The translations under genes were made by a program, and so were the position numbers. Shown in pieces: positions 27,519-35,297 of a stretch of 64,000 bases of DNA (the first letter of the stretch is position 1; each line of letters starts with the position of its first letter). Under the pieces are notes generated by a model, which was not told where the DNA came from, ran no database searches, and saw nothing but the letters and a program-made list of their open reading frames with translations. Source of the DNA: Sporosarcina sp. FSL K6-1522 (lineage in GTDB: Bacteria; Bacillota; Bacilli; Bacillales_A; Planococcaceae); contig NZ_CP152019.1 of NCBI RefSeq assembly GCF_038622445.1, forward strand, positions 558,001 through 622,000. Reading direction: 5' to 3'.

Positions 27519-28193
27519 TTATGCGTTAAAATATGTCATCGCTTCGGCCACTTTCACCGTACGTTTCGCTTGGTGATGCACTGCCGCTTTAATGGCTGCT
27601 TCGTCTTCTACTATTTTCCCATCTTGCCCAACTGTTACGCTTGTGCCATACGGATTGCCTCCCGCTGCAAACGTTACCGGATCCGTGAAACCTGGCGCTG
27701 CAACAACTGCGCCCCAATGATACATTGTCGTGTAAAGAGATAGAATTGTCGCTTCCTGTCCACCGTGTGGGTTGCCTGCAGAAGCCATTGCACTAACTGC
27801 TTTATTGGCAAGCTTACCTTGGAACCAATGTCCACCTAACGTGTCGATAAAAGCTTGAACTTGGCTCGACATGTTCCCAAAACGCGTCGGTACACTAAAG
27901 ATAATGGCGTCTGCCCACTCCAAATCATCGCCTGTCACAACTGGAACGTCTTTTGTTGCTTCATGATTTGCTTTCCAACTTGGTGTTGCATCAATTACCG
28001 CTTGCGGTGCTGTTTCAGCGACTTTCATTAACCGTACTTCAGAACCCACTTCTTTCGCTGCCTCAGCTGCCCATTGTGCCAACTGATAATTTGTCCCGCC
28101 TGAGCTATAGTAGACGATTGCTGTTTTTACGTTTGTCGTATTCTCCATCTCCCTATTCATCGATTTCCCAAATAGCTTGTATAGATAGCCCAT
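27519..28193 (-). CDS. wrbA: WrbA-type NAD(P)H:quinone oxidoreductase
   Basis: A flavodoxin-fold FMN enzyme reducing quinones by two electrons, thereby avoiding semiquinone radicals. The FMN-phosphate loop YYSSGGTNYQLA lies near the start and PTRFGNMSSQVQAFID at about 105 of the longest frame. GNPHGGQEATILSLYTTMYHWG is characteristic of WrbA. The start is uncertain: 28193, 28160 and 28148 are all possible ATGs, none with an ideal ribosome site. It follows mhqD by 27 bp and should share its MhqR-type promoter. Confidence 0.88.
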   Translation of the reverse strand: MGYLYKLFGKSMNREMENTTNVKTAIVYYSSGGTNYQLAQWAAEAAKEVGSEVRLMKVAETAPQAVIDATPSWKANHEATKDVPVVTGDDLEWADAIIFSVPTRFGNMSSQVQAFIDTLGGHWFQGKLANKAVSAMASAGNPHGGQEATILSLYTTMYHWGAVVAAPGFTDPVTFAAGGNPYGTSVTVGQDGKIVEDEAAIKAAVHHQAKRTVKVAEAMTYFNA

Positions 28194-28220
28194 TTATTAT
28201 TCACCATTTCCGTTATTCAT

Positions 28221-28832
28221 TTAATTACCAAACCGCGTTGCGTACCACTCCGCCGCCGCATCTACTTCTGTTCGCGTCAACGAATGGCCGTTCATTTCCC
28301 AATGTACATTCACTTGTGCACCTGCTCCTGTTAACAGCTCATCCAACTCTTCCGCTTCCTCAGCCGGACACATCGGATCGTTTTTTCCTGCGGCAATGAA
28401 TACAGGAACGTCTTGCAAGTTCGGCAAATCAAAGCCACGTCCTGGAACCATTGGATGATGAAGAATCGCACCTTTTAAAGCATCCGCATAATGGAATAGC
28501 AAGTTCGCCGCAATATTAGCCCCATTCGAATAGCCAATCGCAATGATTGCAGATCGATCAAACCCATATTGTTCAGCTGCTTCATCCAAAAACGCGTTCA
28601 ACTCCTGCGTGCGGAACCGTAAATCTTCCTCGTCAAAAACACCCGCTGCTAATCTACGGAAAAAGCGTGGCATCCCATTCTCCAGCACATTCCCTCGAAC
28701 GCTTAACACTGACGCTTGCGGATCCACTAAATCCGCAAGTGGCAACAAATCCTGCTCGGTCCCGCCCGTTCCGTGTAGCATTAGTAAAACTGGTTTCGTT
28801 GTATCTGTTCCTTGTTTAAATATATGTTTCAT
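28221..28832 (-). CDS. mhqD: Alpha/beta hydrolase of the MhqD type
   Basis: A 203-residue carboxylesterase/dienelactone-hydrolase-like protein. It has the oxyanion region LMLHGTGG, the nucleophile elbow IGYSNGAN (Ser about 105), Asp in GKNDPMCP and His in MNGHSLT. In B. subtilis MhqD belongs to the MhqR regulon responding to quinones and aromatic electrophiles. The operon partner here is a WrbA quinone reductase, and an MhqR-type box lies at the promoter. The start ATG follows AAGGAG. Confidence 0.88.
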   Translation of the reverse strand: MKHIFKQGTDTTKPVLLMLHGTGGTEQDLLPLADLVDPQASVLSVRGNVLENGMPRFFRRLAAGVFDEEDLRFRTQELNAFLDEAAEQYGFDRSAIIAIGYSNGANIAANLLFHYADALKGAILHHPMVPGRGFDLPNLQDVPVFIAAGKNDPMCPAEEAEELDELLTGAGAQVNVHWEMNGHSLTRTEVDAAAEWYATRFGN

Positions 28833-28919
28833 CTATCAATCGCTCCTTGTCGAATCAATTTCGTGCACCTCAAAAGGAATTAATGTCGATTAAAGGTACC
28901 TCCGATGACGCTCGTATTA

Positions 28920-28937
28920 TATCTCGAATTCAAGATA
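28920..28937 (-). promoter_or_regulatory. MhqR-type operator
   Basis: TATCTCGAATTCAAGATA is an 18-bp near-perfect palindrome. It matches the MhqR box known from B. subtilis (ATCT-cgaattcg-AGAT type). It sits immediately downstream of the -10 box of the mhqD-wrbA promoter, a classical repressor position. Confidence 0.8.
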
Positions 28938-28966
28938 ATTTTATCAGACCTAGCTTCACTTGTCAA
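28938..28966 (-). promoter_or_regulatory. SigA-type promoter of mhqD-wrbA
   Basis: The minus strand has TTGACA (28961-28966), 17 bp, then TAAAAT (28938-28943). Confidence 0.82.
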
Positions 28967-29043
28967 AGGGGTCGCTTCACGAAAGATTGAACAATTTTCC
29001 ATAAAAAATAGGAAAGCTTCTACAGCCTCCCCAACTTGCAACT

Positions 29044-30252
29044 TCACCCAAAACTCGAACAACGCCAATATTGTCCCGCAATAACGCGCGACATCCACGC
29101 AAGCCCTTTGCTTTCTGCTTGGTGAATAGGCAACCATATATCGCTCTCACCACGCACCATATACACTTCATGATGTGGCGCTTGATCGTGAACACCCGCT
29201 ATATCAAAGGTACCATCTCGCCGTAGAACTGCATGCACCACATAATCAATTTCCGGAGCGGTTGTCAGGGGGTTACCGACAGCATGCGTAAGATGAAAGC
29301 CAACCTCCTCTTCACCATGATCCAGCCGTTGCAAATCAATGCCCTCATGAGATGCCGTGGCCTTTTTGAGAAATTGCTTCAAACGACTATACGCAAGTGA
29401 TGGACCCACTACCTTCGTAAACGTCAAAGGCGCACCTTTCTCGTCATAAGCAAGCTCAATATCAACACGCGTACGATAACTCTCCCCGTGCGAATCAAAC
29501 CCTCTGCCGTCACCTTTAAAATAATGATGCCGCGACAGCACATTCGGATTCACGACCCATTCCTCCGTTAGAAAGGTTGTATAACGCAATTGCCATCGAT
29601 TAGTCACACGAACCCGACAACTTTTTACTTCAACGGATTCTAACAATTCTTTCGGCTTGGCAATCATCTTCGTCACCGTAAACACTTCCACCGCAGTCTC
29701 TTCTTGTGATGAAACAGGATTTAACAGACCGAAAATTTGTGATGCAATGGACTTACTCACATTAAATCGTTCTGCTGATTTCACAAGAGGACGCTGCGAA
29801 TGAATCGTATAGGTATACGCTTCATCCAACGAAAAATCTCGATCTATATAATAATTACTATCCACTGATTTCATATAAACTCCATTGCGAAACACCTCAT
29901 ACCCATCGACACCATTTATATCTTCCCATACCAACACCATTTGCGTCTTTGCAACAATCGTCGTCATAACGAGTGATTGCAGTGGATTTTGTTTGCTTTT
30001 TTGCTCCGCAAACGCCGATGTTTGTAATGCAATGACATCGACAACACCCCCATCTACTACCCGCTCAATGCTATACGTATACATTTTGGCATGTTTGAAA
30101 TCGCCGTCACTAAACTCCGCAACAGTTCCTTCATACAAATGGTCGCCGTCTCGATAGACATTATACATCCCGCCACAATCATGCCAAGTGAAATAGATGG
30201 AATCAGCTTTATGCACAATGGTTTTGATCTCAAAAGTAGATTGCTGCTCCAT
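29044..30252 (-). CDS. DUF3238-like protein with fibronectin-like N-terminal repeats
   Basis: A 402-residue soluble protein without a signal peptide. The first ~180 residues look like two beta-sandwich modules of fibronectin type III character (ADSIYFTWHDCGG...YNVYRDG and MVLVWEDINGVDGYEVFRNG). The C-terminal ~170 residues resemble the DUF3238 family (DGRGFDSHGESYRTRVDIEL, EIDYVVHAVLRRDG, GVHDQAPHHEVYM). The function of DUF3238 is not known to me. The ATG follows AGGAGGAGG, 11 nt upstream. It is encoded alone; the family assignment is moderate. Confidence 0.7.
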   Translation of the reverse strand: MEQQSTFEIKTIVHKADSIYFTWHDCGGMYNVYRDGDHLYEGTVAEFSDGDFKHAKMYTYSIERVVDGGVVDVIALQTSAFAEQKSKQNPLQSLVMTTIVAKTQMVLVWEDINGVDGYEVFRNGVYMKSVDSNYYIDRDFSLDEAYTYTIHSQRPLVKSAERFNVSKSIASQIFGLLNPVSSQEETAVEVFTVTKMIAKPKELLESVEVKSCRVRVTNRWQLRYTTFLTEEWVVNPNVLSRHHYFKGDGRGFDSHGESYRTRVDIELAYDEKGAPLTFTKVVGPSLAYSRLKQFLKKATASHEGIDLQRLDHGEEEVGFHLTHAVGNPLTTAPEIDYVVHAVLRRDGTFDIAGVHDQAPHHEVYMVRGESDIWLPIHQAESKGLAWMSRVIAGQYWRCSSFG

Positions 30253-30327
30253 ACAAAAAGTGCACCTCCTCCTACTTAGAAGTGTGGTGCACTTTATGGA
30301 TTGTTAAACATTTTGCGGTATGCTTCT

Positions 30328-30561
30328 TTACTGCACCCAAGTTTCTTTCCACTCGGTAATTCGGCGTTTCACTTCCTCTTCCAACTCTCCAAGTGGAATC
30401 TCATGGTTTTCTTGCTCTGGTTGCATTTGAAACCAATTGACTTCCCCGCTTTTATAATGGCCTTGGTATTCTTTGTCATCTAACCTTAGGGCAAAGTGTA
30501 GAGTTTCATACTGTGTGGCTTCAAACAGTTCTTTTCGAACATTAAAGTCTTCAATCATCAC
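30328..30561 (-). CDS. Small YheE/DUF5342-like protein
   Basis: A 77-residue acidic protein (MMIEDFNVRKELFEATQ start, with a YQGHYKSGEVNWF core). Length and central pattern recall B. subtilis YheE-type proteins, but this is a weak resemblance. No signal, membrane helix or catalytic motif. Function unknown. Confidence 0.6.
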   Translation of the reverse strand: MMIEDFNVRKELFEATQYETLHFALRLDDKEYQGHYKSGEVNWFQMQPEQENHEIPLGELEEEVKRRITEWKETWVQ

Positions 30562-30641
30562 TATCTCTCCCTTCTAGTTATCGTCTTCTGCTTACTATAC
30601 CCACTTTCATACCCCTATCTAACCTGTTATTCAACAAAAAT

Positions 30642-30666
30642 GTTTATACCACTTTCAGTCGGGTAT
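30642..30666 (+). promoter_or_regulatory. SigB-type promoter of the CsbD gene
   Basis: GTTTAT (30642-30647) and GGGTAT (30661-30666) are separated by 13 bp. This fits the SigB consensus GTTTaa-N12-15-GGGTAT closely. It lies 34 bp before the CsbD start codon. Confidence 0.85.
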
Positions 30667-30700
30667 AGAATGCTATCAGACAAAAAGTGGAGGCTACAAG

Positions 30701-30889
30701 ATGAGTGATAAAGGACTCTCCGATAAGATCAAAGGAACGGTCAACAAAGTAAAAGGTGAAGTAAAGGATCAAATCGGCAATATACTGGGCGATTCTTCAC
30801 TTCAAGCTGGCGGGAAACTCGATAAGCTGAAGGGCAAAGCACAAGAGAAAATCGGAGACTTGAAAGAAAAATTGAATGACAAAAAATAA
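30701..30889 (+). CDS. CsbD-family general stress protein
   Basis: A 62-residue lysine/glutamate/glycine-rich protein of the CsbD family: KIKGTVNKVKGEVKDQIG near the N terminus and a second half repeating the theme (LDKLKGKAQEKIGDLKE). It is predicted to be mostly helical and disordered in solution. Induction by SigB fits the promoter seen upstream. The exact role in stress is unknown for the family. Confidence 0.92.
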   Translation: MSDKGLSDKIKGTVNKVKGEVKDQIGNILGDSSLQAGGKLDKLKGKAQEKIGDLKEKLNDKK

Positions 30890-30894
30890 GATGA

Positions 30895-30927
30895 AAAGAG
30901 CGATTCCTTGAAGGAGCGCTCTTTTTT
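30895..30927. terminator. Terminator of the CsbD gene
   Basis: AAAAGAGCG pairs with CGCTCTTTT around 13 nt and ends in a T run. It can also serve the convergent small gene. Confidence 0.85.
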
Positions 30928-30931
30928 CAAG

Positions 30932-31102
30932 CTATAAATTCTTCGTATTTAAGCGCGGAATTGTCCCTTCATCATTCAGCTGATGGTCTTGATTGTCTAG
31001 TAACTCCCCACTTAACCCACGCTCTACACTGCTATCCATTTCTTCAGGACCATTCTTTTTAGCCTTCTTAGTCCCCTTTTTAATCAAATATTCCTTCTTC
31101 AT
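30932..31102 (-). CDS. Small hydrophilic protein of unknown function
   Basis: A 56-residue, highly charged protein beginning MKKEYLIKKGTKKAKK, with a basic first third and a polar acidic remainder. The start was chosen because AGGAGG lies 9 nt upstream; the frame is open further (to 31147) without a ribosome site. It lies among SigB-type small stress proteins. Probably intrinsically disordered. Confidence 0.6.
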   Translation of the reverse strand: MKKEYLIKKGTKKAKKNGPEEMDSSVERGLSGELLDNQDHQLNDEGTIPRLNTKNL

Positions 31103-31206
31103 CAAGAAACGCCTCCTATCTATCCAAAACGTTGTTATATGTATCATTCGCGAAAATCAGGAAACGATACAAAGACAATCATTTTTTTGAAAGGAACATC
31201 ATCCAA

Positions 31207-31434
31207 ATGACAAAGAAAAAAGTGTTCACAGAACAAGATCGAAAAGATGCTGATGGGCCATACATGGACAATCCCGAAAATCTTCGCACCGACAAAGAAA
31301 GCATCTACGACATGCACGAGGATATGCAAACGGTGGATGCCATTTCTCTAGAAGATTTACGCATGGAACTGCGAGAAGAAAAGGTTCATCATGACTCGAA
31401 AAGCAATTCGTCCAGTGCAGAGAAATATTCCTAA
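31207..31434 (+). CDS. Small acidic hydrophilic protein
   Basis: A 75-residue protein (MTKKKVFTEQDRKDADGPYM start) rich in Asp, Glu, Lys and Ser, with no hydrophobic segment. GAAAGGAA precedes the ATG by 9 nt. It is followed by a strong terminator. I do not recognise a family; composition resembles small stress or dormancy proteins of spore formers. Confidence 0.6.
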   Translation: MTKKKVFTEQDRKDADGPYMDNPENLRTDKESIYDMHEDMQTVDAISLEDLRMELREEKVHHDSKSNSSSAEKYS

Positions 31435-31440
31435 CCTACA

Positions 31441-31487
31441 AAAAAGCTGTGTTTGATTCACTATTTATGAATCAAACACAGCTTTTT
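31441..31487. terminator. Strong bidirectional terminator
   Basis: AAAAAGCTGTGTTTGATTCA pairs exactly with its complement around a 7-nt loop and ends in six T. It separates the 75-residue protein gene from the convergent CBS gene. Confidence 0.92.
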
Positions 31488-32192
31488 TCAATCAATTTTC
31501 ATCAAATCAAGTGGCGTAATAATCCCTAATAATTTTTCTTCAGGGCGACCATTTTCGGTAATCAGAAGTGCTTCGAGTCGCTTCCCACCGACAACAGACT
31601 TTCTAAAGTATTCCTCAGCTTCATAAACCGAGAGATCTTTTTCGACGAATCGATACGTATTCTTTTGCTTTTCGTGATAATAAATGTCGAGCAATGTCGG
31701 CATTTCCCGGGAAATGATTTCTTCTGTCCCTTTATCTGCAAGCCAATACGTAATACCTACAGCGGTGATCAAACCGATGAATTTACGATTCTCATAGATT
31801 GGAATCTGATTGAATCTTTGTTCATGTATAAGTTTCAAACCCTTTTCAAGACTATCAGACGCTCGCAATGTATGCACTTTTCGTTGAAACATATCGCCAA
31901 CCGTTACAGGCTTAGACAACTCTCGTTCGATATACTCAATCAGCTCAACAATATTGTCATGTGGCTCGGCAATCGCATAATCGATATCCGTTCGCCGATG
32001 AACAATCGCATTGCGCAAATCTGCACATTCTCGTAAATCCACTTCAAACTTCCGAATAATGGCATTCATATTTTTCGTTTTATCGATCAAACGGGAAAAA
32101 GGCATATAATTGCTCAGACCACTGATTTTCTCTAACGATTTCTCAATGCGATTAAATGCGATAATAAAACGATCAGAGTTGCGTATAGTCAT
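31488..32192 (-). CDS. CBS-pair protein with an N-terminal RxxxxH (HEPN-like) region
   Basis: A 234-residue cytoplasmic protein. The N-terminal ~90 residues are helical and contain LRNAIVHRRTD, an R-x4-H pattern like that of HEPN domains. Two CBS motifs follow (about 95-155, PVTVGDMFQRKVHTL...; about 185-232, ending LLGIITPLDLMKID) and are expected to bind an adenine nucleotide. GGAGG lies 7 nt before the chosen ATG. It could be a nucleotide-gated regulatory protein; whether the helical domain is a true HEPN RNase is uncertain. Confidence 0.75.
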   Translation of the reverse strand: MTIRNSDRFIIAFNRIEKSLEKISGLSNYMPFSRLIDKTKNMNAIIRKFEVDLRECADLRNAIVHRRTDIDYAIAEPHDNIVELIEYIERELSKPVTVGDMFQRKVHTLRASDSLEKGLKLIHEQRFNQIPIYENRKFIGLITAVGITYWLADKGTEEIISREMPTLLDIYYHEKQKNTYRFVEKDLSVYEAEEYFRKSVVGGKRLEALLITENGRPEEKLLGIITPLDLMKID

Positions 32193-32338
32193 CCGAATCC
32201 CTCCTGCCAGCATCGCTTTTTAAAAAGTATGCTTTATGACACTTTATAAAATGCCTAATACTTTTATTTCATAAAGTATATTTTTTATTTTGCAATATGT
32301 CACCTAATTGATATAATTTTTGACACAAATAATTTGAA

Positions 32339-32970
32339 ATGGGGAAAATTTTTTCAAGATTAGGATATGCTCATGCTTCCGCTAAAGATCAAAATCCAGA
32401 ACGACAAATAAAAAAATGCGTGCACTTGGTATTGAAGATCGTTATATTTTCGTTGACAAGTAAAGTGGTAAAGATTTTGATCGACCACAGTGTCAGGCAA
32501 TGTTATTGGTCATACGTGAAGGAGATTTACTATATTTTGATGCACTAGACCGAATGGGGAGGGATTATGACGGAATAATTCAAGAGTGGAAATACATTAC
32601 AAGAGAGTTAAACGTAGATATTATAATATTGGAGAATGAAATTTTATTTCATGGTAGAAAACCCCTGAATATAGGCGATCTCGGGAAGCTAATGGAAGAT
32701 CAATTTTTAAGCTTATTATCTTATGTTGCCGAACAAGAACGCAAAAAAAGTAAGCAACGACAGGCAGAAGGAATAGAAATAGCAAGGACTAACGGCATCA
32801 AATTTGGTCGACGCAAGTATGAAATTAATAGGGATTATTTTGTTAACGTGTATGATGAATGGCGATCTGGATTGATTACTGCTACTGAAGGAACGCGGCG
32901 CCTTGAATTAAAACCAAATACTTTTTATCGGTGTGTAAAAGAGTATGAAAAAGGAAGTTTGTTGGAGTAA
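32339..32970 (+). pseudogene. Broken serine recombinase (resolvase/invertase family)
   Basis: The N-terminal segment (32339-32412) reads LGYAHASAKDQNPERQIKK, matching resolvase YARVSTKDQN-type starts with the catalytic-region Ser kept but the Arg-Val changed. At a run of seven A (about 32411-32417) the frame shifts; one extra A would restore it. The continuing frame (MRALGIEDRYIFVDK) then meets TAA at 32461-32463, where relatives have a sense codon before SGKDFDRP. From there to 32970 the resolvase core and C-terminal HTH (ARTNGIKFGRRK) are open. Two lesions make it inactive unless one is a sequencing error. Confidence 0.82.
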
Positions 32971-33191
32971 AATATAAAAACAATTATACAAACAAAAGCT
33001 CTTGATAGTGGATAATAAGGTGATTAAAAAGATAAGATTTGAAGGGTTATTTGATTTGGATATAGCAAATAACGTTAATGCTGCAGCAAAGATATTTAGA
33101 TTCTTACCATTTTAAAAATTACAAGTAGGCATTTGTTTTTGAGCAAAAGTTTATACTTTCCACTTTTCAAATGAACAAAGTGAAAAAAAGT
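32971..33191. other. Intergenic stretch, possible gene debris
   Basis: AT-rich and without a supported gene. A 31-codon frame (33020-33115, GTG start after ATAAGG) reads VIKKIRFEGLFDL, which faintly resembles the first residues of some AAA ATPases and then loses any resemblance. I regard it as possible debris of an accessory gene, nothing more. Confidence 0.3.
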
Positions 33192-33240
33192 GAAATCCCG
33201 AATAAAGTTACTTTTAAGTAATTCACTATTCGGGATTTCC
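33192..33240. terminator. Hairpin terminator
   Basis: GAAATCCCGAATA pairs exactly with TATTCGGGATTTC around 22 nt that can pair further, followed by CTTT. It can serve the abrB-like gene on the minus strand, where it follows the stop by about 100 bp. Confidence 0.65.
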
Positions 33241-33340
33241 TTTAAACTGAGTCGATTGACTTGTTTAAAATTTTTATAGTTACATGTCATAATATTACAA
33301 ATGATTCATTTTTACTCCCAGCACAATGGGGAGTTTATTT

Positions 33341-33619
33341 TCAAAACGGTATTACGTTATTAATTTTACAAAGTAAATCTCTAGCACCTTCAGTACTTAT
33401 AACTATTCCTCCGCTACGCAACTTAAAATCATTCTCAGAAGTTTCTCCTGTTACTATACACTTACTATTAGACTTATATTTCGCCAAAATAATTTTCTCG
33501 CTGTCAATAAAATTTTTCAGAGCATCCCCCTTATCAATCTTAGCAGACTTTCGTGGATTTCCAGGGATACCCATACAACCAGCGCTGTCTAACGTTTTTA
33601 TAATACTTTTTGATCTCAT
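33341..33619 (-). CDS. AbrB-family transition-state regulator paralogue, divergent DNA-binding face
   Basis: A 92-residue protein that aligns without gaps to AbrB as I recall it. The C-terminal half is very similar (DSEKIILAKYKSNSKCIVTGE; GIVISTEGARDLL). The N-terminal SpoVT/AbrB fold is altered: position 15, Arg in AbrB, is Cys; positions 8 and 24 are Lys instead of Arg; and GRVVIP has become GCMGIP. The ribosome site AGGAG is intact. It may have lost or changed DNA specificity, or act by forming mixed oligomers with the main AbrB. It lies in the accessory region next to an HD-GYP gene. Confidence 0.8.
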   Translation of the reverse strand: MRSKSIIKTLDSAGCMGIPGNPRKSAKIDKGDALKNFIDSEKIILAKYKSNSKCIVTGETSENDFKLRSGGIVISTEGARDLLCKINNVIPF

Positions 33620-33667
33620 ATAGTTTCTCCTGACTCTTTATCAATGTGACTTTATCTCATATGGCTT

Positions 33668-34360
33668 TTATTTCTTTAAAGTACTTGGCCTAGATATAAT
33701 GTATTCGTTAGGAAATTCAAGTATTACAGTATTGTTTTGTTCTTTTTTACTATCTTTAAGCACTTTTTCAATAAATATCTCCACCAAATAAGGATCAAAA
33801 TGAATTCCTTTGTTATCCACTAAATAGGCTATAGCTTCAGTAGTTGTCCAAGAATTTTTGTAAGATCTTTTTCTAATTAGAGCATCATATACATCTACAA
33901 TTGCAATTATCCGAGCCTCTAGAGGAATTTGTTCTCTTTTTAATCCCATAGGATAACCAGTTCCATCCCATTTTTCATGGTGATATCTGATAACATTAAT
34001 TGCCGTTTCCCAGTCTTTCACAAATCCATTAGGTATCTCTTTTGAAATTTTCAATAAGATATCGACACCAATGAGAGGGTGCATTTCCATTATTTTTCTT
34101 TCGAAAAATGACAGTGGTCCTGGTTTATATAGGATAGATTCTGGAATACCAGATTTACCAATATCATGGAGGACACTGCATAATACTATTTCATTAACAT
34201 ATTCCTCAGTTAATTTATATTTTTTACTTTGTTTTAGAATAGCCATGAATTTTTCTGTTAACTTTTGCACTCCTTGAAGATGGTCTACTATATCTTTATC
34301 ATGTATTTCACTTGATAAAGCTAAGACTCTATATAATTCTTTAGCCTGTACTAGATGCAT
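33668..34360 (-). CDS. HD-GYP domain protein, probable c-di-GMP phosphodiesterase
   Basis: A 230-residue soluble HD-GYP protein without a membrane or sensor domain. The metal and substrate signatures are intact: LHDIGKSGIP (HD, about 66), MHPLIG (His), HHEKWDGTGYPMGL (HH and GYP, about 128) and DVYDALIRKRSYK. Proteins of this type hydrolyse cyclic di-GMP or related dinucleotides. It begins after GAGGTATT, 30 bp downstream of the broken transducer gene in the same direction. It may have formed a signalling unit with that gene. Confidence 0.88.
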   Translation of the reverse strand: MHLVQAKELYRVLALSSEIHDKDIVDHLQGVQKLTEKFMAILKQSKKYKLTEEYVNEIVLCSVLHDIGKSGIPESILYKPGPLSFFERKIMEMHPLIGVDILLKISKEIPNGFVKDWETAINVIRYHHEKWDGTGYPMGLKREQIPLEARIIAIVDVYDALIRKRSYKNSWTTTEAIAYLVDNKGIHFDPYLVEIFIEKVLKDSKKEQNNTVILEFPNEYIISRPSTLKK

Positions 34361-34390
34361 TTTTAATACCTCATTTCTTATTTCCTTCAG

Positions 34391-35078
34391 TTACGTCCTA
34401 ATAAAAGTTGCAAGTTCATCTGTGAGTGTTCTTACATTAACTATTGTCGTTAATATTAACTGATCGACTTCCGTGGCGGAATTTTTAGTCACCTCAGATA
34501 ATTTTTTCACCTCTGTTGCTACAATGGTAAAATCCTTCCCACGTTCTCCTGCTCTAGCCGCCTCAATTGCAGCATTTAGGACTAATAAATTCGTTTGATC
34601 CGCAATTTTTGTGACTATATCGATTAAATTGTGCATTTGGTTTGTAATTTTTGATAACTCTATGACATCACTAGATATATTATTAATTGATTTATAAATT
34701 TCTATCATATTATTATTTTGCTTTTTTATTTGAACTTTCACATCTTCAGCTCTTTCTTCTGCAAGAGTAGACAGCTTAGTTCTGGTACTAGATATTTCCA
34801 ACATTCCCTCGCATTGGGATTTTAATTGTTGATACGCAGCATTTGTTTGTTCAGTAATGGAAGCTAAATTTTCAGATGCATTTTCAGATGCATTTCCAAT
34901 TTGCTCGCCCACTGCTTTCATTTGTTCTTCAGCATGCTCTTTAATTTTTTTCGTTTCCTCGTTAAAAAATAAGCATTATTAATCACTCCGTTACAATACT
35001 TTTATAAAATCGATCTACAATGTAGTCTAAATGCTTTTCGATATAGGGCTGTAAAGATTTAATCACTTGTTTTTTCAC
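34391..35078 (-). pseudogene. Remnant of a HemAT-like globin-coupled chemotaxis transducer
   Basis: Two fragments lie in order on the minus strand. The first (34983-35078) reads VIKSLQPYIEKHLDYIVDRFYKSIVTE and stops; it looks like the first helices of a protoglobin sensor domain. The second (34391-about 34968) is a methyl-accepting signalling domain with the hairpin-tip signature [19 protein letters not shown], open upstream through [16 protein letters not shown]. The central heme-pocket part (about 100+ residues) is missing, and a stop separates the pieces. The 176-codon frame from the ATG at 34921 could still be translated, but its start has only a weak site. Confidence 0.6.
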
Positions 35079-35243
35079 CTACATTAGGTTTTTTTCTAAA
35101 ATTCGCAACATTTTTCTCAGCTGTTGAGATTCAAAATACATAAATTTAGGTATTTAGCAGATTTATTTACTAGAATTGGTTACACGTTATATAATAAGCC
35201 TAGATAACTAAAAATTTCGACAAGACATTTTAGCTAACGTGTA

Positions 35244-35281
35244 GAAAAAACCTGATAAAATTAACAATTCCATCAGGTCCC
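35244..35281 (-). terminator. Terminator of the WxL operon
   Basis: On the minus strand ACCTGATGG and CATCAGGT-type arms close a loop and are followed by TTTTTT. It lies 20 bp after the DUF916 gene. Confidence 0.75.
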
Positions 35282-35297
35282 ATTTTTTCGCAACACT

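Noticed and set aside
33020..33115. A 31-codon frame reading VIKKIRFEGLFDL that faintly resembles the start of some AAA ATPases.
   Set aside because: Resemblance covers about 13 residues only and no Walker motif follows; not enough for a gene or named pseudogene.
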